From CAYNJF01 sp964397555 (GTDB taxonomy: Bacteria; Pseudomonadota; Gammaproteobacteria; Berkiellales; Berkiellaceae): a DNA stretch of 64,000 nucleotides. Where the stretch lies: positions 6,216-70,215 of the forward strand of contig CAYNJF010000008.1 of the NCBI GenBank assembly GCA_964397555.1, in the 5' to 3' direction. Both the position numbers and the translations under genes were made by a program. Positions 35,314-44,605 of this stretch are shown piece by piece; within the stretch, counting starts at the first letter, position 1; each line of letters begins with the position of its first letter. The notes beneath the pieces were generated by a model, which saw nothing but the letters and a program-made list of their open reading frames with translations, had not been told where the DNA came from and ran no database searches.

Positions 35314-36996
35314 TTAGTCTTCGTGGACGAGTTTTTTGTATTTGATGCGATGAGGCTGATTGGCCGAAGAACCCAATCGTCCAACACGGTCTTCTTCGTA
35401 CTCAGTAAATGAGCCTTCAAAGAAGTGTGTTTTGCTCTCACCCTCGAACGCTAAGATGTGGGTGGCGATGCGATCTAAGAACCAGCGATCATGCGAAATC
35501 ACAAGCACACATCCTGGGAAGTTCAAAACAGCCTCTTCAAGCGCACGCAAGGTTTCAACATCCAAATCGTTGGTTGGCTCATCGAGCAACAACACGTTAC
35601 CGCCCGAGCGAAGCAGTTTGGCTAGATGGACACGGTTACGCTCACCTCCGGATAAGTGTTCAATGAACTTTTGTTGATCCGAACCTTTGAAGTTAAATCG
35701 ACCAACGTAAGCTCTTGAAGGCATGCTAAATTGACCAACCGTGATGTGATCTAATCCTTCGGAGATTTCTTCCCAAATGGTTTTATTCCCATCGAGAGAG
35801 TCTCTAGATTGATCCACATACGCCAAGTCAACGGTGTCACCCACGTGCACAGTTCCCTGATCGGGCTTTTCAAGACCGGTAAGCATTTTAAAGAGGGTCG
35901 ACTTACCCGCACCATTGGGTCCGATGATCCCAACCACAGCGCCGCGAGGGATTTTAAAGTTTAAGTCCTCTACGAGCAGCTTATCACCCATCGATTTACT
36001 TACGTTGGTGATTTCCATCACATCTTCTCCTAAACGCTCACCGGGTGGGATGTAGAGCTCTTGGGTCTCGTTACGCTTTTGAAACTCTTTGGAGTTAAGT
36101 TCTTCAAAGGCAGAAATACGGGCTTTGTTCTTTTTGCGACGACCTTTGGGGTTGGTGCGTACCCAATCCAACTCGGCTTTGACCGCTCGCTGATGAGCCG
36201 CCTCAGTGTTTTTCTCATGCTCAAGACGTTTTTCTTTTTGTTCAAGCCAAGAACTGTAATTGCCTTCGAATGGAATGCCGTAGCCACGGTCAAGTTCTAA
36301 AATCCAGCCAGCCACGTTATCAAGGAAGTAGCGATCATGGGTCACCGCAATGACCGTGCCTTTAAATTCTTTCAAAAATTGCTCAAGCCAGGCCACACTC
36401 TCTGCATCCAAGTGGTTGGTTGGCTCATCGAGTAGCAAGACATCCGGCGAGGAAAGCAACAAACGGCAAAGGGCCACACGACGTTTTTCACCCCCGGATA
36501 AAGAGGTGACGTCTTTGTCCCAAGCCGGCAGTCGTAGGGCGTCGGCGGCAATTTCTAGGGTGCGATCCAAATCCCAGGCATTACACGCTTCGATTTTATC
36601 TTGAAGGGCGCCTTGCTTGTCGAAAAGCTTTTGCATCTCCTCGTCGCTCATTGGCTCGCATAATTTGGCGCTGATGTCATCAAACTCTTTCAATAGGTTT
36701 TTGATTTCAGCGACGCCTTCTTCGACGTTTTCGCGGACATTTTTGTTGGGATCCAATTGAGGCTCTTGAGGCAAATAGCCAAACTTAAGGCCTTTTTGGG
36801 AAGTTATCTCACCAATATAGTCTTTGTCGACCCCGGCAATGATGCGCAACAGAGTTGATTTACCGGCACCGTTGAGGCCAAGAACGCCGATTTTAGCCCC
36901 GTAAAAGAAGGAAAGAGAGATGTCTTTGATGATTTCTTTCTTGGGTGGGACGATTTTGGCCACACCGCTCATTGAAAAGATGGTTTTGTTGCTCAT
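35314..36996 (-). CDS. ettA: Energy-dependent translational throttle protein EttA (ABC-F)
   Basis: 560 residues with two ABC domains and no membrane span. Walker A motifs are GLNGAGKST and GPNGAGKST; signatures LSGGEKRRVAL and LSGGERNRVHLAK are present. The opening (VAKIVPPKKEIIKDISLSF) and the arm region with NPKGRRKKNKAR match the EttA subgroup. EttA binds the ribosomal E site and gates entry into elongation according to ATP/ADP level. It is divergent from glyA. Confidence 0.95.
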   Translation of the reverse strand: MSNKTIFSMSGVAKIVPPKKEIIKDISLSFFYGAKIGVLGLNGAGKSTLLRIIAGVDKDYIGEITSQKGLKFGYLPQEPQLDPNKNVRENVEEGVAEIKNLLKEFDDISAKLCEPMSDEEMQKLFDKQGALQDKIEACNAWDLDRTLEIAADALRLPAWDKDVTSLSGGEKRRVALCRLLLSSPDVLLLDEPTNHLDAESVAWLEQFLKEFKGTVIAVTHDRYFLDNVAGWILELDRGYGIPFEGNYSSWLEQKEKRLEHEKNTEAAHQRAVKAELDWVRTNPKGRRKKNKARISAFEELNSKEFQKRNETQELYIPPGERLGEDVMEITNVSKSMGDKLLVEDLNFKIPRGAVVGIIGPNGAGKSTLFKMLTGLEKPDQGTVHVGDTVDLAYVDQSRDSLDGNKTIWEEISEGLDHITVGQFSMPSRAYVGRFNFKGSDQQKFIEHLSGGERNRVHLAKLLRSGGNVLLLDEPTNDLDVETLRALEEAVLNFPGCVLVISHDRWFLDRIATHILAFEGESKTHFFEGSFTEYEEDRVGRLGSSANQPHRIKYKKLVHED

Positions 36997-37137
36997 GTTG
37001 CGTTTATCCGGTCTAAAAAAATGGTACTAACCTATCTCAATGGGCTGACAAATTCAATGTGAACCATCGTTTAAAGGTGCTTCCAAAAGGTCATTGAGAT
37101 ACAATATTGGCCATATTCATAAAAAGGTGGGTTTGCG

Positions 37138-38418
37138 ATGTTTAGTCAAGATATGACCATTCAAGGCTACGATGAAGAGCTTTACAAAGCGATGCAACTC
37201 GAAACAGGTCGCCAGTTAGACCATATCGAGCTCATTGCCTCTGAAAACTATGCATCACCCCGAGTGTTAGAAGCACAAGGGTCTGATTTTACAAATAAAT
37301 ATGCAGAAGGCTATCCAGGCAAGCGTTACTATGGCGGTTGTGAGCACGTGGATGTTGCGGAGTCTTTGGCCATTGAGCGCGTGAAAAAGCTGTTTAGTGC
37401 TGATTACGCAAACGTGCAGCCACACTCAGGCTCCCAAGCCAATCAGGCGGTCTTTTTAGCGCTCTTGAAACCAGGCGATACAATTTTGGGCATGAGTTTG
37501 ACCGATGGCGGTCATTTAACGCATGGGGCCAAAGTGAACTTCTCTGGGCGCGTGTTTAATGCCGTTCAGTATGGGGTGGACTCGAAGACGGGTCTTTTGG
37601 ACTACGATGAGATTGAGCGCTTGGCCGTTGAGCACAAGCCCAAGATGATCATCGGAGGCTACTCGGCTTATTCTCAAGTCGTGGATTGGGCTCGATATCG
37701 TGCGATAGCCGATAAAGTAGGGGCTTTTCTTTTGGTGGACATGGCGCACATCGCAGGGCTTGTGGCCGCGGGGGTGTATCCTTCGCCTGTGCCCTACGCG
37801 GACATTGTGACCTCGACAACCCACAAGACGCTTCGTGGCCCAAGAGGCGGGATTATTTTAGCGCGTACAAGCACGAACCCAGCGCTTGAAGAGCTTCCCA
37901 AAAAATTAAACTCGTTGGTCTTTCCCGGCATTCAAGGCGGGCCTTTGATGCATGTGATTGCGGCCAAAGCGGTGGCCTTCAAAGAAGCTTTAGAGCCTGA
38001 GTTTAAAGCCTATCAAGAGCAAGTGATCAAAAACGCTCAGACTTTGGCAAACGTCGTGCAAGAGCGTGGGTACCAGGTGGTCTCAGGCTCGACGTTCAAT
38101 CATTTGTTCTTAGTCGATTTAACCGACAAAGGGATCACCGGAAAAGACGCGGATGCGGCACTGGATGCGGCGAACATCACCGTCAACAAAAATACGGTTC
38201 CGAACGAAACGCGTTCACCATTTGTGACCTCAGGGCTTCGCATCGGCACCCCCGCCATTACCACGCGTGGCTTTAAAGAACATGAGTGTGAAAAGCTTGG
38301 TCATTGGATTGCGGATATTTTGGACAACATTGAAGATCAGTCCAAGATTGCGAGCATCAAAGAGCATGTGGTGAATTTGTGTCGTCAATTCCCGGTCTAT
38401 GGACCTCCTAAAGACTAG
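37138..38418 (+). CDS. glyA: Serine hydroxymethyltransferase
   Basis: 426 residues. It begins in the normal way (DEELYKAMQLE, HIELIASENYASP) and has the PLP lysine in TSTTHKTLRGPRGG. It interconverts serine and glycine with tetrahydrofolate. It leads the cluster glyA-nrdR-ribD-ribBA-ribH-nusB-glnS. AAAAAGG lies before the ATG. Confidence 0.98.
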   Translation: MFSQDMTIQGYDEELYKAMQLETGRQLDHIELIASENYASPRVLEAQGSDFTNKYAEGYPGKRYYGGCEHVDVAESLAIERVKKLFSADYANVQPHSGSQANQAVFLALLKPGDTILGMSLTDGGHLTHGAKVNFSGRVFNAVQYGVDSKTGLLDYDEIERLAVEHKPKMIIGGYSAYSQVVDWARYRAIADKVGAFLLVDMAHIAGLVAAGVYPSPVPYADIVTSTTHKTLRGPRGGIILARTSTNPALEELPKKLNSLVFPGIQGGPLMHVIAAKAVAFKEALEPEFKAYQEQVIKNAQTLANVVQERGYQVVSGSTFNHLFLVDLTDKGITGKDADAALDAANITVNKNTVPNETRSPFVTSGLRIGTPAITTRGFKEHECEKLGHWIADILDNIEDQSKIASIKEHVVNLCRQFPVYGPPKD

Positions 38419-38450
38419 CGGCATCGATCAGAACAAGAAAAGGAAGAAAT

Positions 38451-38930
38451 ATGCGGTGTCCATTTTGTTTTGAGCACGAAACCAAAGTCATAGACTCAAG
38501 GTTGGCCGGTGAAGCCGAGCAAGTGCGTCGACGACGAGAATGCACACGGTGCGGGGAGCGTTTCACCACGTATGAGTCGGCTGAGTTATCGCTGCCTCGT
38601 ATGGTGAAACGAGACGCGACCCGAGAGCCATTTGAAGAAGAAAAGTTAAGACAAGGGTTGTTGAGAGCCTTAGAGAAGCGACCTGTTTCTATGGAGCAGG
38701 TAGAGGCGGCCATATGCCGCATCAAGCGTAAGCTTCAATCGTGTGGGGAAAGAGAAATTCCGACTCGCACGCTAGGGGATTGGATCATGGATGAACTCCA
38801 AGAGTTAGACGATGTGGCCTACGTTCGGTTTGCATCGGTCTATCGTTGTTTCCAAGATGTGTCTGCCTTCGAGCAGGAGATCCAAAAACTTAGAACCAAA
38901 CATGATCAAAAACAAACCGAAGAGCACTGA
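38451..38930 (+). CDS. nrdR: Transcriptional repressor NrdR
   Basis: 159 residues. The N-terminal zinc ribbon (MRCPFC, then CTRCGERF) is followed by an ATP-cone domain (MVKRDATREPFEEEKLRQGL). NrdR senses dATP/ATP and represses ribonucleotide reductase genes. Its gene commonly precedes ribD, as it does here, with a short overlap. Confidence 0.97.
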   Translation: MRCPFCFEHETKVIDSRLAGEAEQVRRRRECTRCGERFTTYESAELSLPRMVKRDATREPFEEEKLRQGLLRALEKRPVSMEQVEAAICRIKRKLQSCGEREIPTRTLGDWIMDELQELDDVAYVRFASVYRCFQDVSAFEQEIQKLRTKHDQKQTEEH

Positions 38931-40026
38931 CGTCGATTACATGAATCAGTGCATTGACCTGGCCAAGCTAGGTCAGTACACAGCAAGACCCAACCCCTTG
39001 GTGGGGTGCGTCATCGTCAAAGAAGAGCGCGTCATCGCCAAAGGGTATCATCGCAAAGCCGGTGGACCTCACGCCGAAGTTCACGCCATTCAATCGGCGT
39101 TTGAGTCTGTGCAAGGAGCAACCGCTTACGTCAGTTTGGAGCCCTGCGCGCATACAGGGCGCACAGGCCCTTGCGCCAGAGCTTTGATCGACGCTCAGAT
39201 CAAAAAATGCGTGATAGGCATGCTTGATCCCAATCCGCAGGTCCAGGGGCGAGGCGTACAAATGTTGATGGACGCTGGCATTGAGGTCGAAGTCGGGGTG
39301 TGTGAACCCCAAGCTCAATCCCTCAATGAAGGGTTTATCACGCGCATGACACTCAATCGACCCAAGGTCGTCCTCAAATCGGCCATCTCCTTGGATGGGG
39401 CGATGATGATGAACTCTAAAGAGAGTCAGTGGATCACTTCAACTGAAGCTCGTATTCAAGGACAGCATCTTCGCGCTCACGCGGGTGCCATTTTGACCTC
39501 GGATGAGACTTTGGTGCGAGACCAGGCTCAAATGAATGTTCGCATCGACATGCCGAATGATTTTGAGCAACCACTTCGTGTGATACTCTCTCCCTCGCTT
39601 TCACTGCCTGACTCATGCAAAGCGTTCGACATCGAATCACCCATCTTAATCCTTACGAGCCCTCATGCATCGGATGAGACAATTCATGCGTTCGAACAAC
39701 AAACGCCGGATTGGGTGCGAGTGCAAAAAGTTGCGGGGGATGAGCGCACCCTTGATTTAGAACCTATTTTAGGATTGTTGGGTGAGCTTGAAATCAACGA
39801 CGTGCTTGTTGAGGCTGGCCCCACCTTACTCACCAGCTTTATTCAAACTCAATGCTTTGATGAGCTCGTGGCTTTTGTTGCGCCAAAATTACTTGGCTCA
39901 CAAACCATTGGACTTTATCAAGCGCCCAACCAGACGTTAGCCGAGCATTCAGGCTTGGTCTTTAAAGACGTCAAGACATGCGGTCCGGACATCATGATCC
40001 GGGCGTTAAGGAGTACCCATGCATAG
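38902..40026 (+). CDS. ribD: Bifunctional riboflavin deaminase/reductase RibD
   Basis: I favour the ATG at 38902 (overlapping nrdR by 29 bases), because family members have a few residues before the conserved YMNQCIDLAK region; ATG 38941 is the alternative. The N-terminal zinc deaminase shows PHAEVHA and EPCAHTGRTGPCA. The C-terminal reductase domain includes LKSAISLDG and SQWITS. It catalyses the second and third steps from GTP to riboflavin. The 3' end overlaps ribBA by 8 bases, showing translational coupling. Confidence 0.94.
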   Translation: MIKNKPKSTDVDYMNQCIDLAKLGQYTARPNPLVGCVIVKEERVIAKGYHRKAGGPHAEVHAIQSAFESVQGATAYVSLEPCAHTGRTGPCARALIDAQIKKCVIGMLDPNPQVQGRGVQMLMDAGIEVEVGVCEPQAQSLNEGFITRMTLNRPKVVLKSAISLDGAMMMNSKESQWITSTEARIQGQHLRAHAGAILTSDETLVRDQAQMNVRIDMPNDFEQPLRVILSPSLSLPDSCKAFDIESPILILTSPHASDETIHAFEQQTPDWVRVQKVAGDERTLDLEPILGLLGELEINDVLVEAGPTLLTSFIQTQCFDELVAFVAPKLLGSQTIGLYQAPNQTLAEHSGLVFKDVKTCGPDIMIRALRSTHA

Positions 40027-41161
40027 CACACAAGCCATCATTGAAGACATTCGCCAAGGCAAAATGGTCATCCTGATGGATGATGAAGATCGCGAAAACG
40101 AAGGCGACATCATTGTCGCAGCCGATTGCATCACCGAGGCTCACATCAATTTTATGGCCACGCATGCCAGGGGCTTGATTTGCATGCCCATGTCCAAAGA
40201 AAAGTGCGAAGCCCTTGAGCTGCCTTTGATGACAGCCGGAAAAAACGGCAGCAAATTCGGTACCAATTTTACTGTGTCCATCGAAGCGGCAACGGGGGTG
40301 ACGACAGGGATCTCCGTGCCCGATCGAACTCGCACCATTCAAGTGGCAGCCCAAAAGAATGCCAAAGCCTGTGACATCACTCAACCGGGTCATATTTTTC
40401 CGATCATGGCACAACCTGGAGGCGTGTTAACACGCTCAGGGCACACCGAAGCCAGTTGCGACTTGGCTGAGCTTGCCGGCTTTTCACCTCAGGCGGTCAT
40501 CTGCGAGATTTTAAACGCCGATGGCACCATGGCCAGAAAGCCAGATCTAGAAATCTTTGCCAAAGAGCACGATTTAAAAATTGGCACCATTGCCGATTTG
40601 ATCCACTACCGTTTTGAGCGAGAGCAAACCGTCGCCAATCGCGTCAAAAGCCAGCTGCCCACTCGATGGGGCACCTTTGATGTTCAATTGTTTGAATGCG
40701 AAGTCGATGGCTCAAGCCACTTAGCGATTACCTATGGCCAGCCTCAAGCCGAGGCCTCGCCCGTGCGCATTCAAAACTTTGACCCTATTTATGACTTACC
40801 CGGCGTGCAATGCCAGCATATGAATCAACCAGGACGATGGCCACTGGATAAAGCGATGGAAACCATCGTCGCCCATGGTCATGGCGCCATCATCATGCTG
40901 AACTACACGCAACAAAACGCAAACCGTTGGTCCAAAGCGCGCATGATCGAAGAAATCGGCCTTCTGGATAAGAGGACTGACTTAGAGTTGGGCTCGGATG
41001 AGACCATTTCTGACTGGGCAGTCATTGGAATTGGCTCTCAAATCCTCTCAAACTTAGGATTTTCTAAGCTGTCGCTTTTGGGGGATAAAAAGCGTTTCCA
41101 TGGCCTATCGGGTTTTGGCCTAGAAGTGGTAGAATACTGCCCATATCAACTAAGTATCTAA
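40019..41161 (+). CDS. ribBA: 3,4-dihydroxy-2-butanone-4-phosphate synthase with degenerate GTP cyclohydrolase II-like domain
   Basis: 380 residues. Residues 1-205 are a complete RibB domain (DDEDRENEGD, THARGLICMP, TRSGHTEASCDL). The rest has the length and place of RibA, but the zinc cysteines and GTP-binding arginine segment are missing: where the family has a SECLTGDVFGSLRCDCG-like block, this reads DPIYDLPGVQCQHM. So the second half is probably not an active cyclohydrolase; such RibB-X proteins are known in proteobacteria. AAGGAG lies before the ATG. Confidence 0.93.
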   Translation: MHSTQAIIEDIRQGKMVILMDDEDRENEGDIIVAADCITEAHINFMATHARGLICMPMSKEKCEALELPLMTAGKNGSKFGTNFTVSIEAATGVTTGISVPDRTRTIQVAAQKNAKACDITQPGHIFPIMAQPGGVLTRSGHTEASCDLAELAGFSPQAVICEILNADGTMARKPDLEIFAKEHDLKIGTIADLIHYRFEREQTVANRVKSQLPTRWGTFDVQLFECEVDGSSHLAITYGQPQAEASPVRIQNFDPIYDLPGVQCQHMNQPGRWPLDKAMETIVAHGHGAIIMLNYTQQNANRWSKARMIEEIGLLDKRTDLELGSDETISDWAVIGIGSQILSNLGFSKLSLLGDKKRFHGLSGFGLEVVEYCPYQLSI

Positions 41162-41179
41162 CATTGGGGATTTAAGGAC

Positions 41180-41650
41180 ATGATGCAAAGTATTCAGGGT
41201 CATTTTGAAGCGCCTCGCGGACGCATAGCCCTTGTAGCTTCACGCTTTAATGACATGATTGTCGATCAGTTGATTGAAGGGGCAAAGGACATTTTAATCC
41301 GTCACGGTGTCAGTGAAAGTGACATTGAATTGATACGGGTCCCAGGCGCCTTTGAAATTCCTTTGGCGGCCAAAGTGGCTGCTAAAACCAACCGCTACGA
41401 TGGCATCATCGCCTTAGGCGCTGTCATTCGTGGCGCAACAAGCCATTACGATGTGGTGGCATCTTCATCGGCTAATGGGCTGATGAGTGCGTCAATGGAA
41501 TCAAACGTGCCGATGACGCTTGGCATTTTAACCACGGACACCTTGGAGCAAGCCATTGAGCGTGCAGGCACCAAAGCAGGTAACAAGGGCGCGGATGCTG
41601 CGCTGTCGTTATTAGAACTTATTTCGGTGGTATCAAAACTCAATGACTAA
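41180..41650 (+). CDS. ribH: 6,7-dimethyl-8-ribityllumazine synthase
   Basis: 156 residues with the family blocks VASRFN, VPGAFEIPL, ALGAVIRGATSHYDVV and the NKGADAA end region. It condenses the RibB and RibD products to lumazine, forming large capsid-like assemblies. It overlaps nusB by 8 bases. Confidence 0.97.
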   Translation: MMQSIQGHFEAPRGRIALVASRFNDMIVDQLIEGAKDILIRHGVSESDIELIRVPGAFEIPLAAKVAAKTNRYDGIIALGAVIRGATSHYDVVASSSANGLMSASMESNVPMTLGILTTDTLEQAIERAGTKAGNKGADAALSLLELISVVSKLND

Positions 41651-42122
41651 GGTGATTTCAGGTCGAAGAGCTGCGCGCATATGCGTGGCTCAAGCCGTTT
41701 ATTCTTTTCTGATCAGCGAACAAAATCCACTCGATTTTGAACGCTCGTTGTTAGCCCAAGAGTACTCTCGTATGTACGAAGAGTTCGAACAAGCCAGTGC
41801 CTTAAAGTTGGCTCAGATTGATGAGAAGTACTATCGTACGTGCATCCATGGGATCTTAGTGAATCAAGGTGAGCTGAACGAAGCACTCAGCCCGCATTTG
41901 GATCGCCAAATTGGTGAGCTGGGCGTTACTGAGCATGCGTTGTTGCTGTTGGGGGCATACGAGTTGTTGCATCAGCAAGATGTGCCCTATAAAGTTGTCA
42001 TCAACGAGGCCATCGAACTGGCCAAATATTTTGGGGCTCAAGAATCCTACAAATACGTCAATGGGGTCTTGGATAAGCTCAATACCGCGTTGGCCCAGAG
42101 CCAAGCTTCCGCATTCGCCTAA
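41643..42122 (+). CDS. nusB: Transcription antitermination factor NusB
   Basis: 159 residues, all helical, starting near GRRAARICVAQAVYSF and including KVVINEAIELAKYFG and KYVNGVLDKL. NusB with S10 binds boxA RNA in rRNA leaders. The ribH-nusB pairing is conserved, and the start lies inside the ribH end. Confidence 0.97.
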   Translation: MTKVISGRRAARICVAQAVYSFLISEQNPLDFERSLLAQEYSRMYEEFEQASALKLAQIDEKYYRTCIHGILVNQGELNEALSPHLDRQIGELGVTEHALLLLGAYELLHQQDVPYKVVINEAIELAKYFGAQESYKYVNGVLDKLNTALAQSQASAFA

Positions 42123-42141
42123 TTATTGTTAAGGGGCTCGC

Positions 42142-43815
42142 ATGAGTGAAAGTGCATCGAACTTCATCATCCAGAAGATCAACAAGGACATTGAAAACAA
42201 TAAGCATGATGGGAAGGTCGTCACTCGCTTTCCACCAGAGCCCAATGGGTTTTTGCACATTGGTCATGCTAAATCCATCTGCTTAAACTTTGGACTGGCT
42301 CAGACCTATCAAGGTCAATGCAATCTTCGCTTTGATGACACCAACCCGGTGAACGAAGATGTGATGTTTACTGAGTCCATCCAAGAAGACATTCGCTGGT
42401 TAGGCTTTGAGTGGGGGGCCTTGCACCATGCCTCGGATTATTACGAGAAGTTGTTTGCCTTTGCGGTTAAGCTGATTGAACAAGGCAAAGCTTATGTGTG
42501 CGATTTATCGCCTGAGCAAGCCAGAGAGTATCGAGGCACACTGACCACCCCAGGGAAAGACAGCCCATTTCGCGAGCGCAGCGTTGAGGAAAACTTAGCG
42601 TTATTCCATCAAATGCGCGAGGGCGCGTTCGAAGATGGCCATTGCGTCCTTCGAGCTAAGATTGACATGAGCTCACCCAACATGAACATGAGAGATCCGA
42701 TGATGTATCGGATTAAACATGCCACTCACCATCAAACGGGCGATGCTTGGTGCATTTATCCTCTTTATGATTTTGCCCACCCATTAAGCGATGCCCTCGA
42801 GCACGTTACCCATTCGTTGTGTTCGCTGGAATTTGAAGATCATCGCCCACTGTATGAATGGTTCATTGAGTCTTTGGGCTTGTCACCGAGACCAGAACAA
42901 ACCGAGTTTGCACGCTTGCACCTTGAGTATACGGTCATGAGTAAACGCAAGCTCAAGCAGTTGGTGGAGGACAATCATGTCACCGGGTGGGATGATCCTC
43001 GTATGCCAACCATCTCAGGGCTAAGACGTCGAGGCTATACGCCTTCTTCCATACGTGATTTTTGTGATCGCATTGGGGTGTCACGCTCGGCTTCGGTCGT
43101 TGAAATGGGGACCTTGGAGTTCGCCATTCGTGAAGATTTGAATCAACAGGCCCATCGCGTGATGGCCGTTTTTGAGCCCTTGAAAGTGGTGGTGGTCAAT
43201 TACCCCGAAGGGCAAACCGAGCAACTCGACATCGCCAATCACCCCCAACGTCCAGAGCTTGGTACACGTCAGGTGCCGTTCTCCAAAGAGCTGTACATCG
43301 AGCGCTCGGATTTTTCTTTAGAGCCGCCTCGTAAATACAAGCGCTTAAAAGAAGGCGGCAACGTTCGCTTAAAAGGGGCTTACATCGTAGATTTGGTCGA
43401 CATCATCAAAAATGATGAAGGTGAAGTGGTCGAGCTTCATGTCACTTATGATCCTGAGACTAAAAGTGGCTCTGGCACCTCTGAGCGTAAAACCAAAGGG
43501 GTTATTCATTGGGTTGAAGCCAATCAGTGCGTTGACGTCACGGTGCGCCAATACGATCGTCTGTTCAAAGTGCCAGAGCCTGCAAGAACTGAAGAAGGCA
43601 AAAGCTTTGTCGATCACTTAAACCAAGACTCCTTGGCCACGATTGAAGGCGTGTTGTGTGAGCCAGGGGTGGCCGAATTTGCCCCTGAAACGAGGGTTCA
43701 ATTCGAGCGCACAGGCTATTTTGTGACCGATCGCTACGATCATAGCGACCAAAAGCCAGTCTTTAACCGCACCGTCACGCTCAGAGATACCTGGAGCGAA
43801 CAGACCAAGGCCTAG
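42142..43815 (+). CDS. glnS: Glutaminyl-tRNA synthetase
   Basis: 557 residues, class I. The HIGH motif lies at 39-42 (FLHIGHAKS), with FDDTNP and the KMSKS-like VMSKRKL. The C-terminal half is the beta-barrel anticodon-binding region. A GlnRS is typical of gamma- and betaproteobacteria. It follows nusB by 19 bases and may be part of the same transcript. Confidence 0.97.
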   Translation: MSESASNFIIQKINKDIENNKHDGKVVTRFPPEPNGFLHIGHAKSICLNFGLAQTYQGQCNLRFDDTNPVNEDVMFTESIQEDIRWLGFEWGALHHASDYYEKLFAFAVKLIEQGKAYVCDLSPEQAREYRGTLTTPGKDSPFRERSVEENLALFHQMREGAFEDGHCVLRAKIDMSSPNMNMRDPMMYRIKHATHHQTGDAWCIYPLYDFAHPLSDALEHVTHSLCSLEFEDHRPLYEWFIESLGLSPRPEQTEFARLHLEYTVMSKRKLKQLVEDNHVTGWDDPRMPTISGLRRRGYTPSSIRDFCDRIGVSRSASVVEMGTLEFAIREDLNQQAHRVMAVFEPLKVVVVNYPEGQTEQLDIANHPQRPELGTRQVPFSKELYIERSDFSLEPPRKYKRLKEGGNVRLKGAYIVDLVDIIKNDEGEVVELHVTYDPETKSGSGTSERKTKGVIHWVEANQCVDVTVRQYDRLFKVPEPARTEEGKSFVDHLNQDSLATIEGVLCEPGVAEFAPETRVQFERTGYFVTDRYDHSDQKPVFNRTVTLRDTWSEQTKA

Positions 43816-43823
43816 TCTTTTAC

Positions 43824-43857
43824 GCTAAGCTTATTTAATAGAATGAATAAGCTTAGC
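43824..43857 (+). other. Perfect 12-bp stem-loop between glnS and the protease gene
   Basis: GCTAAGCTTATT and AATAAGCTTAGC pair perfectly around a 10-base loop. The right arm ends two bases before the ATG at 43860, where the ribosome binding site should lie. It has no T-run, so it may be a weak glnS terminator, a translation-blocking hairpin, or both. Confidence 0.55.
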
Positions 43858-43859
43858 TC

Positions 43860-44504
43860 ATGCACTGGATAAAATCGCTGCTCATCCCAATCGCTTTATT
43901 CTCGGGTGTGGCTTCGGCCAACACGAGCATTGTGGTGTTAGCGTTATTTAAAGATAAGGTCGTGCTTCGGATCGACGGAGAGCGTACCGTTCTTAAAGCC
44001 GGTCAAACCTCTAAAGCTGGGGTTACCCTCATTAAAGCCAACTCTCATGGGGCAACCATGATTGTGGACGGACAGACTCAAGACTTCAATCTTGGCAGTC
44101 AAATTCAATCAAGCTACTCTGGACCTAAGCATGCTCTAGCTCGGATCCCCATGGATGCCCAAGGCATGTATCGCACTAAGGGGACCATCAATAACCATGC
44201 GGTGAGTTTTCTTGTGGACACAGGTGCTTCTATGATTGCCATGAATGGGTATCTGGCCGAACGATTAAACATTGCCTACCAACACCTTGAGCCCATCCCA
44301 GTAGAAACGGCCTCAGGCCAAGCCAAAGCGTTCCACATCAAGCTGGAAAAAGTTCAAGTAGGAGACATCACGTTGCGCCAGGTCGAAGCCTTGGTGGTCG
44401 ATGGTGAATCGCCTAGAGAAGTGCTATTAGGGATGTCATTTCTAAAACAAGTCAAAATGGAAGACAAATCAAGCGTGCTGCAATTGCAAAAAACAGTGCG
44501 ATGA
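43860..44504 (+). CDS. Retropepsin-like aspartic protease
   Basis: 214 residues. A signal peptide is clear in residues 1-20 (ending GVASA). The retropepsin domain has the single DTGAS active-site motif at 120-124, so an active enzyme would be a dimer. The C-terminal block EVLLGMSFLKQV matches the family flap/ending. The mature protein would act in the periplasm. The start codon has no evident ribosome binding site and follows a strong hairpin. Its biological substrate is unknown. Confidence 0.88.
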   Translation: MHWIKSLLIPIALFSGVASANTSIVVLALFKDKVVLRIDGERTVLKAGQTSKAGVTLIKANSHGATMIVDGQTQDFNLGSQIQSSYSGPKHALARIPMDAQGMYRTKGTINNHAVSFLVDTGASMIAMNGYLAERLNIAYQHLEPIPVETASGQAKAFHIKLEKVQVGDITLRQVEALVVDGESPREVLLGMSFLKQVKMEDKSSVLQLQKTVR

Positions 44505-44569
44505 TCCAATTTTAGTCATTTGTTAGTCAAAAAGATTGAGTCTTGGCGTGGGGAAGATGGGGAGATAAG

Positions 44570-44597
44570 CCCACGAAAAGCTCACGCTTTTCGTGGG
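44570..44597. terminator. Perfect 12-bp stem-loop between converging genes
   Basis: CCCACGAAAAGC and GCTTTTCGTGGG form a 12-bp stem with a TCAC loop. It lies between the protease gene (ending 44504) and the HU-like gene (ending 44606). There is no strong T tail on either side, so it may be a bidirectional terminator or an RNA 3'-end stabiliser. Confidence 0.6.
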
Positions 44598-44605
44598 AAG
44601 AACAC

